Shown here piece by piece: positions 28,081-36,963 of a stretch of DNA of 64,000 nt. The translations under genes and the position numbers were made by a program. A model generated the notes under the pieces. It did no database searches and had not been told where the DNA came from. It saw only the letters and a program-made list of their open reading frames with translations. This stretch comes from Myxococcus dinghuensis (GTDB taxonomy: Bacteria; Myxococcota; Myxococcia; Myxococcales; Myxococcaceae). Each line of letters begins with the position of its first letter. The first letter of the stretch is position 1. The stretch lies in contig NZ_JAKCFB010000010.1 of assembly GCF_024198235.1 (NCBI RefSeq), positions 124,001-188,000 of the forward strand, read 5' to 3'.

Positions 28081-29211
28081 CTACTCGTCCTGGTCGGAGG
28101 GCGGACGAGCCGCGGCGCGGCGCGGCGGGACGGCGGGCGCGCCAGCCAGGGTCGCGGGCTCCGCGAGCGTGTTGCCGCGCGTGAGCGCCTGGGCGCTCAG
28201 GGCCGCCGCGGAGGATTGACGCCCGGTGGGCGCGGGAGCCGGGGCGGCGCGCTTGGGGGCGTCGTCCTTGGGGGCGAACAGCTCCTTGACGCTCGCGACG
28301 GCGCCCAGCGTGGCGGTGGCCTCGTAGGGGATGAACATCTTGTTGTCGCCCTTGCCCAGCTCCTGGAGCGTGTCCATGTAGCGCAGCGCGAGCACCTCGG
28401 GGGTGGCGCCGCCGGCGTTGATGGCGTCGAAGGTGAGGCGCGTGGCCTCGGCCTTGCCCTCGGCCTCGAGCATGGTGGCGCGCTTGCGGCCCTCGGCGCG
28501 GGCGATCTCCGCGTCGCGCTCGGCCTCGGCGCGCAGGATGCGGGAGATCTTCTCGCCCTCCGCCTGGAGGATGGCCGCGGCCTTGTCGCCCTCGGCCTTG
28601 GTCACCTCGGCGCGGCGCTCGCGCTCGGCGGTCATCTGCTTGGCCATGGCGGACTTGATGGCCTGGGGCGGCTCGATCTCCCGCAGCTCCACGCGCGTCA
28701 CCTTCACGCCCCACTTCTCCGTGGCGTCATCCAGCACCATGCGCAGCTTGGTGTTGACCGTCTCGCGGCTGGTCAGCGTCTGGTCGAGCGTCAGGCCACC
28801 CATGATGTTGCGCAGGTTCGTCATGGTGAGCTGCTCGATGGCCAGGGCCAGGTTCTCCACCTGGTACAGGGCCTTCGCCGGGTCGACGATCTGGTAGTAG
28901 ATGACCGAGCCGACCTCCATGTTGACGTTGTCGTGGGTGATGACCTGCACGGTCTCGAAGCCCATGACCTGCTCACGCAGGTCCACCATGGGGCTGCGCA
29001 TGAAGCGGTTGCCCGTGCGCATCTCGATGGGGCGCGGGGTGTCCATGAACGGGATGAGCAGGTTGAGGCCGCTGGTGGCCAGCTTGTGGAACTTGCCCAG
29101 CCGCTCCACGACCATCACCTTCGCCTGGGGCACGATGCGGATGCCCGTGGCCAGGAAGTAGATGACGAGACCTGCCAGCAAAAAGGTAGCAATGGTTGCG
29201 ACGACGCTCAT
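28081..29211 (-). CDS. SPFH/band-7 (stomatin-like) membrane protein
   Basis: 376 residues from the ATG at 29211, which overlaps the nfeD stop by four bases (ATGA). One N-terminal membrane span (VVATIATFLLAGLVIYFLA) is followed by the band-7 domain (VPQAKVMVVERLGKFHKLAT, QVITHDNVNMEVGSVIYYQI, RNIMGGLTLDQTLTSRE). A long charged coiled-coil (AERERRAEVTKAEGDKAAAI) and a Pro/Ala-rich tail follow, the latter longer than usual. Such proteins form ring-like oligomers that organise membrane microdomains and shield membrane proteases. Its partner NfeD is encoded immediately upstream, which makes the functional pairing secure. The tail PKRAAPAPAPTGRQSS is probably a flexible extension. Confidence 0.95.
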   Translation of the reverse strand: MSVVATIATFLLAGLVIYFLATGIRIVPQAKVMVVERLGKFHKLATSGLNLLIPFMDTPRPIEMRTGNRFMRSPMVDLREQVMGFETVQVITHDNVNMEVGSVIYYQIVDPAKALYQVENLALAIEQLTMTNLRNIMGGLTLDQTLTSRETVNTKLRMVLDDATEKWGVKVTRVELREIEPPQAIKSAMAKQMTAERERRAEVTKAEGDKAAAILQAEGEKISRILRAEAERDAEIARAEGRKRATMLEAEGKAEATRLTFDAINAGGATPEVLALRYMDTLQELGKGDNKMFIPYEATATLGAVASVKELFAPKDDAPKRAAPAPAPTGRQSSAAALSAQALTRGNTLAEPATLAGAPAVPPRRAAARPPSDQDE

Positions 29212-29702
29212 CCGGCCCTCTCCTTCTTCTCGAGTTCCCCCTGGGGAACGGACTGGGTGGCCGCGGGGCGGCGCACCCAAAGCTTGAGACCTTCGATCTG
29301 CTCGACGGTGACGCGCTCACCCTCGGGGATGAGGCCGGACAGCGAGCGCGCCGTCCACAGCTCCCCGTTGATGCGCACCGTGCCGCCATGCGGCTCGGTC
29401 ACCGCCTCCATCACCACCGCCTCCTGGCCGATCATCGCCTCGATGCCCGTCTTCAAGGGCGTGGCGTCCCGCATGAAGACCTTCTTGAACAACGTGCGGG
29501 AGACGGCGAACAGGAGGAGGGAGACGAGGGTGAAGAGGAGGACCTGGGCGTTGAGGCCCAGCCCCAGCGCCGCGGCGCCCGCGGCCGCGAGTGAGCCCAC
29601 CGCGAACCAGAGCGTCACGAAGCCGGAGAGCTTGATCTCCAGGATGCCGCAGACGATGGCGGCGATGATCCAGAGCTGCCATGCGGTGGGGGTCAGGTCC
29701 AT
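29208..29702 (-). CDS. NfeD-like membrane protein
   Basis: 164 residues from the ATG at 29702; a GTG at 29723 is also possible. Three or so hydrophobic spans in the first half (WQLWIIAAIVCGILEIKLSG, VTLWFAVGSLAAAGAAALGL, QVLLFTLVSLLLFAVS) are followed by a soluble OB-fold domain of the NfeD C-terminal type (GQEAVVMEAVTEPHGGTVRI, GELWTARSLSGLIPEGERVT). NfeD proteins work with SPFH proteins in membrane quality control. This short form lacks the N-terminal ClpP-like protease found in longer relatives. It overlaps the SPFH gene by 4 bp, so the two are made together. Confidence 0.93.
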   Translation of the reverse strand: MDLTPTAWQLWIIAAIVCGILEIKLSGFVTLWFAVGSLAAAGAAALGLGLNAQVLLFTLVSLLLFAVSRTLFKKVFMRDATPLKTGIEAMIGQEAVVMEAVTEPHGGTVRINGELWTARSLSGLIPEGERVTVEQIEGLKLWVRRPAATQSVPQGELEKKERAG

Positions 29703-29783
29703 GCCTTCCTGTTTGGCAGCCACCTCGCCATCCTGTCAAACGAGAGGGGCGGGCGGCTTGCCTGGAACCCCCTTAAGCGGGAG

Positions 29784-30428
29784 TCACTTCAGGCGAAAGA
29801 GCTCTCGCGTCTCGAAGATGGGCTGCTGGCCACCGACGAGGCGGGTGAAGAGCAGCCGGTGGGGGATGCCCTTCTCGTCGCAGTCCAGGGCCTCGAGCAG
29901 GAACTTGTCGCGGAAGGTGGAGACGAAGCCCGTGGGCTGGGTCCGGGACGCCTTCTCGAGGGTGGCGGGGGGCTTGGTGAGGGAGGGCGCGGAGGGGCGG
30001 CGGGTGACGGCGAACTGCACCTTGGCGGCCTGGCCGCTGAGGTCCAGCGCGTAGTCGCTGTTGTCGCGGTGACCAGGGCCGGGGGTGCCGGTGGCGAGGT
30101 TGTCGAACTGCACGGTGGTGTCCACCCAGTAGTTCCACTGCGCATCCCGGTGGAAGCGCAGCGTCAGCGTGTAGTTGTTGCGCACGAGGGCGTCGTTGGC
30201 CATGCGGGTCATCGGGTCCTGGAGCTGCTCGTCGGTGAGGGGGGTCTGCCATTCCTTGAAGACGCGTCCCTTGTAGGTCCCCAGGTAGAGGTCGCGACTT
30301 CCTCCACACACCACGGGCTTCTTCTCCGGCGCGTGCCCACCGCCCATCGCCTGGGTGGGCGCGAGCAGCGCGGACACCAGGGCGGCGGTGAGGATGGACG
30401 TGGAGTGCTCGAGACCTTGCCGGGACAT
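29784..30428 (-). CDS. hypothetical secreted protein
   Basis: 214 residues from the ATG at 30428; longer in-frame starts to 30641 read through an Arg/Cys-rich non-protein-like stretch. The N-terminus STSILTAALVSALLAPTQA is a standard signal peptide. The mature protein is beta-rich (NYTLTLRFHRDAQWNYWVDT, DYALDLSGQAAKVQFAVTRR) with few Cys, ending in RLLFTRLVGGQQPIFETREL. It looks like a periplasmic or surface beta-sandwich without a recognisable catalytic motif. Family unknown. Its promoter region faces dnaE2. Confidence 0.72.
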   Translation of the reverse strand: MSRQGLEHSTSILTAALVSALLAPTQAMGGGHAPEKKPVVCGGSRDLYLGTYKGRVFKEWQTPLTDEQLQDPMTRMANDALVRNNYTLTLRFHRDAQWNYWVDTTVQFDNLATGTPGPGHRDNSDYALDLSGQAAKVQFAVTRRPSAPSLTKPPATLEKASRTQPTGFVSTFRDKFLLEALDCDEKGIPHRLLFTRLVGGQQPIFETRELFRLK

Positions 30429-30863
30429 GGGACCTCCTCGCGGACAGGCAGGGCGTCGACATCCGGGGGATGGCGGACACCATGCCTCGCAGCGCGCACC
30501 GCGACACGCGGAGCGGCTGGGGACGGTACGCACCACGCGTTGCCCGGACAGGGGCGCGGCGGCCTGGAGCGTTGCTGCGCGAACAGCGGAGCGGGCTTCG
30601 TCGGAGCCCTGTCCGAGCCCGAACGCGTGGCTCGAACCCATGGACGGCGAAGTCTGCCTTTGCCACGGATTGGACAGTCCCGTGACGGGCGAATTCTCCG
30701 CGCGGGGTGTGCCTCGTCTGTCTTGATGATTGAAAGTCTGTGATTGGGCGACGGGGCCGGCGCCCGGGGCGGGGCCGTGGGGAGACGTGATACGTCGGGC
30801 CCGTTTCCGGGTGTATCAACCCGGCGCGTCTGGCGAGGGGTGGACGAAGATCCGACCTAGCGC
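30429..30863. other. divergent intergenic region (435 bp)
   Basis: Separates the secreted protein gene (minus) from dnaE2 (plus). ORFs here are Arg/Ser/Cys-rich shadows with no similarity to their neighbours. The first part is unstructured; the last part, 30720-30860, has an AT-rich patch (TTGATGATTGAAAGTCTGTG) that may hold promoter elements. Confidence 0.5.
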
Positions 30864-30879
30864 CTGAACGGCTGCTCAG
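30864..30879 (+). promoter_or_regulatory. putative LexA (SOS) box before dnaE2
   Basis: CTGAACGGCTGCTCAG, ending 15 bp before the GTG start. It is a near copy of the site before imuA (20506-20521) and fits the recalled M. xanthus LexA motif in its CTGAAC half. Its closeness to the start implies a short leader, so a bound repressor would block transcription initiation directly. Confidence 0.72.
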
Positions 30880-30894
30880 TGTCTTGATCGGGGC

Positions 30895-33800
30895 GTGGAC
30901 TACGCCGAACTCGTCTGTCGCTCCAACTTCTCGTTCCTGCGCGGGGCCTCGCATCCGGAGGAGCTGGTGGCCACGGCCGCGCGGCTGGGGCTCCGCGCCC
31001 TGGCGTTGACGGACACGGACGGGCTGTACGGGGTGGTGAAGGCGCACCTGGCGGCGAAGGAGCACGGGGTGAAGCTGCTGCTGGGGGCCGAGCTGACGCT
31101 GGAGGACGGGCCCCCGGTGGTGGTGTACGCGGCGGACACGCGCGGCTACTCGAGCCTGTGCGCGCTGGTGTCGCGCAGTCGGATGACGCACCCGAAGGGG
31201 GAGTCGGGCCTGCCGTGGCGGGCGTTGGCGGAGCGTTCGGAGGGGTTGCTCGCGTTGCTGCCGGAGCCGGCGCCCCTGGAGCGGGTGGCGCCGCTGGCGG
31301 AGGCGTTCCCGGGGCGCTTCCACGTAGGGGTGTGCCGGACGCTGTCGGCGGGGGACGCGGCCCGGGAGGGGCAGGCGGAGGGGCTCGCGCGGGGGCTGGG
31401 CGTGCCGTTGGTGGCGCACAACGACGTGCACACGCATCACCGGCGCCGGCAGCCGCTCCAGGACGTCCTGACGGCGGTGCGGCACGGGGTGACGGTGGAG
31501 CGGGCGGGGACGCTCCTGTGGCCCAACGGCGAGCGGACGCTGAAGTCCCCGGGGGAGATGGCGCGGCTGTTCGAGGACCGGCCGGAGGTGCTGGCGAGGA
31601 CGGCGGAGCTGGCCTCCCGCTGCCAGGCGTCGCTGGACGACCTGCGCTATCGCTTCCCGGAGGAGGACCTGCCGGAGGGGGTGACGGCGGACGCGTACCT
31701 GCGGGCGCTGACGTACGAGGGGCTCCAGGGGCGTTACCCGGCGGGCGTGCCTCCGGAGGTGGTGAAGCAGATCGAGCACGAGCTGCGGCTCATCGCGGCG
31801 CTGGACTTCGCGGGTTACTTCCTGGCGCTGTGGGACATCGTGGGCTTCGCGCGGCGGCGGGGCATCCTGTGTCAGGGGCGGGGGAGCGCGGCGAACTCGG
31901 CGGTCTGCTACGCGCTTGGAATCACGGCCATCGACCCGGTGCGGATGGGGCTGCTCTTCGAGCGCTTCCTGAGCATGGCGCGCAAGGAGCCGCCCGACAT
32001 CGACGTGGACTTCGAGCACGAGCGGCGCGAGGAGGTGCTCCAGTACGTCTACGAGAAGCACGGCCGGCACCGTGCGGGCATGGTGTGCGAGGTCATCTGC
32101 TTCCGGGGGCGGCTGGCGCTGCGGGAGGCGGGCAAGGCGCTCGGGCTGTCGTTGGACCAGGTGGACCGGCTGTCGAAGGTCGCCGCGGCGCACGGGTTCG
32201 AGGTGACGCCGGAGGTCCTGTTGGAGGCGGGGCTGTCCGCCTTCGACCGGCGGGTGCAGCGGACGCTGTCCGTGGCGGCGGAGCTGGAGGGCTGTCCCAG
32301 GCATCTATCGATTCACGTCGGCGGCTTCGTGATGACGCGCGAGCCATTGACTGAGCTGGTGCCGGTGGAGAACGCGGCGATGCCGGGCCGCACGGTCATC
32401 CAGTGGGAGAAGGACGACATCAACGCGGTGGGCCTGCTCAAGGTGGACCTGTTGTCCCTGGGCATGTTGACGGCGCTGTCGAAGTGCTTCGCGTTGATTC
32501 GTGAGCACCACGGGCGGGCGCTGTCGCTGGCGACGATCCCGGCGGAGGACCCGAAGGTCTACGACATGTTGTGCGAGGCGGACACGGTGGGGGTGTTCCA
32601 GATCGAGAGCCGCGCGCAGATGAACATGCTGCCGAGGCTGCGCCCGCGGACCTTCTACGACCTGGTGGTGGAGATCGCCCTCATCCGTCCGGGGCCCATC
32701 GTCGGGAAGATGGTGCATCCGTTCCTGCGGCGCAGGAACGGGCTGGAGCGGGTGGAGTACCCGAGCGAGGCGGTGAAGGAGATCCTGGGCAAGACGCTCG
32801 GGGTGCCGCTGTTCCAGGAGCAGGCGATGAAGCTGGCGATGGTGGCGGCGGGGTTCTCCGCGGAGGAGGCGGACGGGCTGCGGCGGGTGTTGAGCCACAA
32901 GCGGGCGGAGTCGATGCTGCTGCAGTACCGGGGGCGCTTCGTGGAGGGCTGCTTGTCGCGCGGGTATGCGCGGGCGCAGGCGGAGGAGTGGTTCGACAAC
33001 TTCCGGGGCTTCGCCCACTATGGCTTCCCGGAGAGCCATTCGGCGAGCTTCGCGTTGATTGCCTATGCGTCGAGCTGGCTGAAGTGTCACTACCCGGCGG
33101 CCTTCACCACCGCGCTGCTCAACTCGCAGCCCATGGGGTTCTACGCGCCGCACACGCTGGTGGCGGACGTGCAGCGGCATGGCGTGGAGGTGCGGCCGGT
33201 GGACGTGCAGCGCTCGCGATGGGACTGCACGCTGGAGGACGGAGGGAAGGCGGTGCGCCTGGGGCTGCGGCTGGTGAAGGGGCTGGGGGCGTCCGCCGGA
33301 CGCAGGGTGGAGGCGGCGCGGGGGGAGGGATACCAGGGCGTGGGGGACCTGGCCCGGCGGGCGCGCATCCCGCGGCACGAGCTGACGCGACTGGCATTGG
33401 CGGGGACGCTGGGCTCGCTGTGTGGCTCACGGCGCAAGGCGCTGTGGGAGCTCCAGGCGTTGGGACCGCTGGACGCGGATGACTTGTTCTTCGGGATGTC
33501 GATGGACGGCACGGAGGTGGCGTTGCCGCCGATGGACGTGTTGGAGCGGGTGAGCGCGGACTACGACACGGTGGGGCTGTCGTTGGAGAAGCACCCGCTG
33601 GAGTTGTTGCGACCGGCGCTGAGGAATCAGGGCGCGGTGACGGCGGAGGGGCTGAAGAAGGTCCCCTCCGGGCGGACGGTGTCGGTGGGCGGGATGATGA
33701 TCTGCCGGCAGCGGCCGCCGACGGCGCGAGGCATGTGCTTCATCTCGCTGGAGGACGAGACGGGCATCGCCAACCTCGTCGTGCCGCCGGACGTGTATGA

Positions 33801-33927
33801 GCGGTGCCGGAAGGAGATTCACGGGGCCCTGTTCATCGTGGGGCAGGGCGTGCTGGAGCGCTCGGGGACGGTGACGAACGTGAAGGCGAAGGTCGTTCAG
33901 AAGCTCTCGAGCGAAGCTGTCCCTTGA
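30895..33927 (+). CDS. dnaE2: error-prone DNA polymerase III alpha subunit DnaE2 (ImuC)
   Basis: 1010 residues from a GTG. The first residues DYAELVCRSNFSFLRGASHP are the standard PHP-domain opening of DnaE2. The palm shows GRGSAANSAVCYALGIT and PPDIDVDFEHERREEV, whose acidic residues bind the catalytic metals. HLSIHVGGFVMTREPLTELV and EYPSEAVKEILGKTLGVPLF are conserved in the class. The OB-fold is near the end (KVPSGRTVSVGGMMICRQRP). It is slightly shorter than the replicative DnaE. It synthesises DNA across lesions together with ImuA and ImuB, which are encoded 8 kb upstream instead of in one cassette. A putative SOS box lies just before the start. Confidence 0.95.
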   Translation: MDYAELVCRSNFSFLRGASHPEELVATAARLGLRALALTDTDGLYGVVKAHLAAKEHGVKLLLGAELTLEDGPPVVVYAADTRGYSSLCALVSRSRMTHPKGESGLPWRALAERSEGLLALLPEPAPLERVAPLAEAFPGRFHVGVCRTLSAGDAAREGQAEGLARGLGVPLVAHNDVHTHHRRRQPLQDVLTAVRHGVTVERAGTLLWPNGERTLKSPGEMARLFEDRPEVLARTAELASRCQASLDDLRYRFPEEDLPEGVTADAYLRALTYEGLQGRYPAGVPPEVVKQIEHELRLIAALDFAGYFLALWDIVGFARRRGILCQGRGSAANSAVCYALGITAIDPVRMGLLFERFLSMARKEPPDIDVDFEHERREEVLQYVYEKHGRHRAGMVCEVICFRGRLALREAGKALGLSLDQVDRLSKVAAAHGFEVTPEVLLEAGLSAFDRRVQRTLSVAAELEGCPRHLSIHVGGFVMTREPLTELVPVENAAMPGRTVIQWEKDDINAVGLLKVDLLSLGMLTALSKCFALIREHHGRALSLATIPAEDPKVYDMLCEADTVGVFQIESRAQMNMLPRLRPRTFYDLVVEIALIRPGPIVGKMVHPFLRRRNGLERVEYPSEAVKEILGKTLGVPLFQEQAMKLAMVAAGFSAEEADGLRRVLSHKRAESMLLQYRGRFVEGCLSRGYARAQAEEWFDNFRGFAHYGFPESHSASFALIAYASSWLKCHYPAAFTTALLNSQPMGFYAPHTLVADVQRHGVEVRPVDVQRSRWDCTLEDGGKAVRLGLRLVKGLGASAGRRVEAARGEGYQGVGDLARRARIPRHELTRLALAGTLGSLCGSRRKALWELQALGPLDADDLFFGMSMDGTEVALPPMDVLERVSADYDTVGLSLEKHPLELLRPALRNQGAVTAEGLKKVPSGRTVSVGGMMICRQRPPTARGMCFISLEDETGIANLVVPPDVYERCRKEIHGALFIVGQGVLERSGTVTNVKAKVVQKLSSEAVP

Positions 33928-34131
33928 TGCGGCGGGAGGCCGCGGGAGCGCTCGGCTCGTTGGCGTCCGAGGCGCGACGCGTGGCCTGTCCTCGCTCACC
34001 CGCCACTGCGCAACACCGGCATGAAGGCGTCCGCCCCCACGGCCGCCTCCTCAATCCCGGCCAGACTGTCGTCTTCACCTCGGGGCCTGCCCATATTCAC
34101 CCACGTTCTTCACACACATGGGGAAGATGCG

Positions 34132-35148
34132 ATGGCCAGGAAGATGAAAGCGGTGCAGGTGAAGCAGGCGAAGGGCCCTCTCGAGGTCGTGGAGCGGGAC
34201 GTACCCGAGCCCGGCCCCGGACAGGTGCTCATCGCCGTGGACGCGTGTGGCGTCTGCCACAGTGACGCCATCACCAAGGAGGGGTGGATGCCCGTGAAGT
34301 ATCCGCGGGTGCCAGGGCATGAAGTCGTGGGCCACATCGACAAGGTGGGGCCCGGGGTGACGGCGTGGAAGGTGGGGCAGCACGTCGGCGTGGGCTGGCA
34401 CGGGGGCCACTGCGGCCAGTGCCCCGCGTGCCGCGTGGGCGACTTCATCACCTGTGACTTCCAGCAGGTCTGCGGCATCAGCTACGACGGCGGCTACGCC
34501 GAGTTCATGCTCGCGCCCCAGGATGCCCTGGCCCGCGTCCCGGACGGCATGAAGTCAGAGGACGCCGCGCCGCTCTTGTGCGCGGGCGTGACGACGTTCA
34601 ACTCCTTGCGGAACATGGGCGCGAAGCCCGGCTCCCTGGTGGCGGTGCAAGGCATCGGCGGCCTGGGGCACCTGGCCATCCAGTTCGCGCGCAAGCTGGG
34701 CTACCACACCGTGGCCATCTCGCGCGGGGCGGACAAGCGGAAGCTGGCGATGGAGCTGGGCGCCCATGAGTACATCGACACGGAGAAGGGGGAGGTGGGC
34801 AAGGCGCTCCAGGCCCTGGGCGGCGCGCGCGTCATCATGATGACCGCGTCGAGCAGCCGCCTCGCGGCGGACCTGATTGGCGGTCTGGGCCGTGACGGCG
34901 TCCTGCTCTTGCTGGGGGCGGGCGCGGAGCCCATCCCCGTCACCAGCCTGCAGCTCATCTCGAAGCGCCAGCGCATCCAGGGCTGGCCCAGCGGCATTCC
35001 CCAGGACTCGCAGGACACCATGGACTTCAGCGCGCTCACGGGCGTGCGCTCCCAGAACGAGGTGTTCCCCCTGGCGCGCGCTGGCGAGGCCTACGAGCGA
35101 ATGATGGGCAACCACGCCCGTTTCCGCGTGGTGCTCCAGATGCGCTGA
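34132..35148 (+). CDS. zinc-dependent alcohol dehydrogenase
   Basis: 338 residues from ATG 34132 preceded by GGGGAAG; an ORF extension to 34021 is not protein-like. The catalytic zinc site is visible: Cys in DACGVCHSD and the histidine in GHEVVG. The structural zinc comes from the Cys cluster in CGQCPACRVGDFITC. The nucleotide-binding motif VQGIGGLGHLAIQFARKLG is of the NAD(P) type. It oxidises alcohols or reduces aldehydes in the cytoplasm. The order of motifs resembles AdhP/propanol-preferring enzymes; the exact substrate is not predictable. It stands alone between dnaE2 and the convergent hydroxylase. Confidence 0.93.
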   Translation: MARKMKAVQVKQAKGPLEVVERDVPEPGPGQVLIAVDACGVCHSDAITKEGWMPVKYPRVPGHEVVGHIDKVGPGVTAWKVGQHVGVGWHGGHCGQCPACRVGDFITCDFQQVCGISYDGGYAEFMLAPQDALARVPDGMKSEDAAPLLCAGVTTFNSLRNMGAKPGSLVAVQGIGGLGHLAIQFARKLGYHTVAISRGADKRKLAMELGAHEYIDTEKGEVGKALQALGGARVIMMTASSSRLAADLIGGLGRDGVLLLLGAGAEPIPVTSLQLISKRQRIQGWPSGIPQDSQDTMDFSALTGVRSQNEVFPLARAGEAYERMMGNHARFRVVLQMR

Positions 35149-35215
35149 GCCGTGCACTCGCTCTCGCGCTGGCCGTCAGCGCGGGAGCGAGGAGGTCGCG
35201 GTCAGGTGGCGCGCG

Positions 35216-36694
35216 TCACGCCACACGCGGCGGCCCGAACCATCGGGTCACGGCCTCGCGCAGACCCTGGTCCGTGCCTTCCCCGACCCACGCGACGTGT
35301 CCGTCCGGGCGAATCAGCACCGCGGCGGGCGCGGTGACCGCGCCGAGCACGGGGAGCTCCCACGCCCCCGTGGAGCGAGCCGCGACCCGCCGGACCCGGT
35401 CCGCCCAGGGCGTGACGTCGAGCGTGCCGGGCTCGCCCAGGTCGAGCAGCACCGGTCGCGCCTCGTGCAACAGCTGGAACACGCGGCGTGGCCCGTCGGC
35501 GGTGAGCAGGTCGAGGTCCGGCATGCGGCGCCCGAGCAGCGCGTGGCCGTTGCCCAGGTCGTAGTGGACGTCCAGCCCCGACATCATCGCTGCGTACTGC
35601 TTGCGTGGCCCGTCCATCCGCAGCAGCTCCGTCAGCGTCTCGCGCACGGCGTCCATCCGCGCGTCGCCGCGGCTCAGCGCGGTCTGCGCCAGGGTCTTCC
35701 GCAGCGCACGCGCCGCGACGGGGTGCCGTTCGGCCTGGTACGTGTCGAGCAGGCTCTCCGGTGAGACGCCGCGCACGACCTGGGCCAGCTTCCACCCCAG
35801 GTTCACGGCGTCCTGTACGCCGAGGTTGAGCCCCTGACCGCCCATGGGCGAGTGCACGTGGGCCGCGTCGCCGGCCAGGAGCACCCGTCGGTCCCGGTAG
35901 GTCGCCGCCTGCCGAGTCATGTCGGTGAACCTCGAGAGGTGGGTGGCGCCGCGCAGGCCGAAGTCCGTCCCGTAGAGCGCGACGAGCCCCTCGCGCAGGC
36001 GCTCGAGGGTCGGCGCGTCGCCCGTGCCGACCTGCTCCTCTCGCAGCACGACGCCCACGCGTCCATCCTCCATCGGGCCCATGGCGTAGGTGCCCTTCTC
36101 GTCCCGGCGGATGCCGAATGCCGGTGCGCCGGTCATCTCGACCTCGGCGATGAGGTAGCTGATCGACGCGTCCCACCCCGAGAACTCGATGCCTGCCGTC
36201 TTGCGGACGAGGCTGCGACCCCCGTCGCACCCGACGAGGTACTTCGCGCGCAGCACGCGCTTGTCGGACAGCGCGACGTCGACGCCGGTGTCGTCCTGGG
36301 TGAAGCCCGTCACCTCGCATCCGCGGTAGATGGGCACCGCCAGCTCGCCCACCCAGTCCGCCAGGATTTGCTCGAAGCGCTCCTGCAGGAGCGCGAGCCC
36401 ATGGTTGTGACGCGTCGGGAAGTCGCTGAGGTCCAGCGGCGCCTGCCCGAACGCGACGTTCTGGACCGCTTTCCCTTGCGAGGTGAAGCGCTCGACGACC
36501 CCGCGTTGATCGAGCACCTCCAGGCTTCGCGCGTGCAGACCGCGCGAGCGGGAACCCGCGACCTCTTGACTGGCGCGCCGCTCGACGATGACCACGTCCA
36601 CTCGGGCCAACGCCAGCTCCGCCGCCAGCATCAGCCCGGTCGGCCCCCCTCCAGCAATCACCACTGGGTGCTGTGTCACCATGTCCGTGTGCAT
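35216..36694 (-). CDS. FAD-dependent aromatic hydroxylase (RdmE/Rox-like)
   Basis: 492 residues. The three flavin motifs are present: VVIAGGGPTGLMLAAELAL (FAD ADP-binding), YLVGCDGGRSLVRKTAGIEF (the DG motif) and RVLLAGDAAHVHSPMGGQGL followed by NLGVQDAVNLGWKLA (the GD motif). The C-terminal fifth has the thioredoxin-like fold of larger members (ARPVLLDLGEPGTLDVTPWA). Such enzymes use NADPH and O2 to hydroxylate aromatic rings, for example polyketides or rifamycins. GGAGGACCGAGGA lies before the ATG. No polyketide cluster is near, so detoxification of a foreign aromatic is as likely as biosynthesis. Confidence 0.9.
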   Translation of the reverse strand: MHTDMVTQHPVVIAGGGPTGLMLAAELALARVDVVIVERRASQEVAGSRSRGLHARSLEVLDQRGVVERFTSQGKAVQNVAFGQAPLDLSDFPTRHNHGLALLQERFEQILADWVGELAVPIYRGCEVTGFTQDDTGVDVALSDKRVLRAKYLVGCDGGRSLVRKTAGIEFSGWDASISYLIAEVEMTGAPAFGIRRDEKGTYAMGPMEDGRVGVVLREEQVGTGDAPTLERLREGLVALYGTDFGLRGATHLSRFTDMTRQAATYRDRRVLLAGDAAHVHSPMGGQGLNLGVQDAVNLGWKLAQVVRGVSPESLLDTYQAERHPVAARALRKTLAQTALSRGDARMDAVRETLTELLRMDGPRKQYAAMMSGLDVHYDLGNGHALLGRRMPDLDLLTADGPRRVFQLLHEARPVLLDLGEPGTLDVTPWADRVRRVAARSTGAWELPVLGAVTAPAAVLIRPDGHVAWVGEGTDQGLREAVTRWFGPPRVA

Positions 36695-36963
36695 TCCTCG
36701 GTCCTCCCGCTCCTGGATCGAAACGGACGATGGTGGAGCACGACCGGGGGGACTTGCGGCAATCCCCGGGGTCTGGCATTTGCTGGCAGTGGAGAGAACG
36801 CAGACGGTCGCCGTGGCTCCTCCAGCGGCCTTTCGCGGACTCGGATTCCGTGCACCCTGCTCCTGCGCGTGGTGGGGACAGGCGCTTGCTGCCGCACGGA
36901 TGAGGCGGCATTCGAGTTCTGGGTGGGCAAACCTCCCAAGGTCTATGTTCGCGCCCGGTCCTC

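Noticed and set aside
29773..32304. 843-codon minus-strand ORF
   Set aside because: Antisense to dnaE2 and out of frame with the secreted protein gene; Arg/Gln/His-rich.
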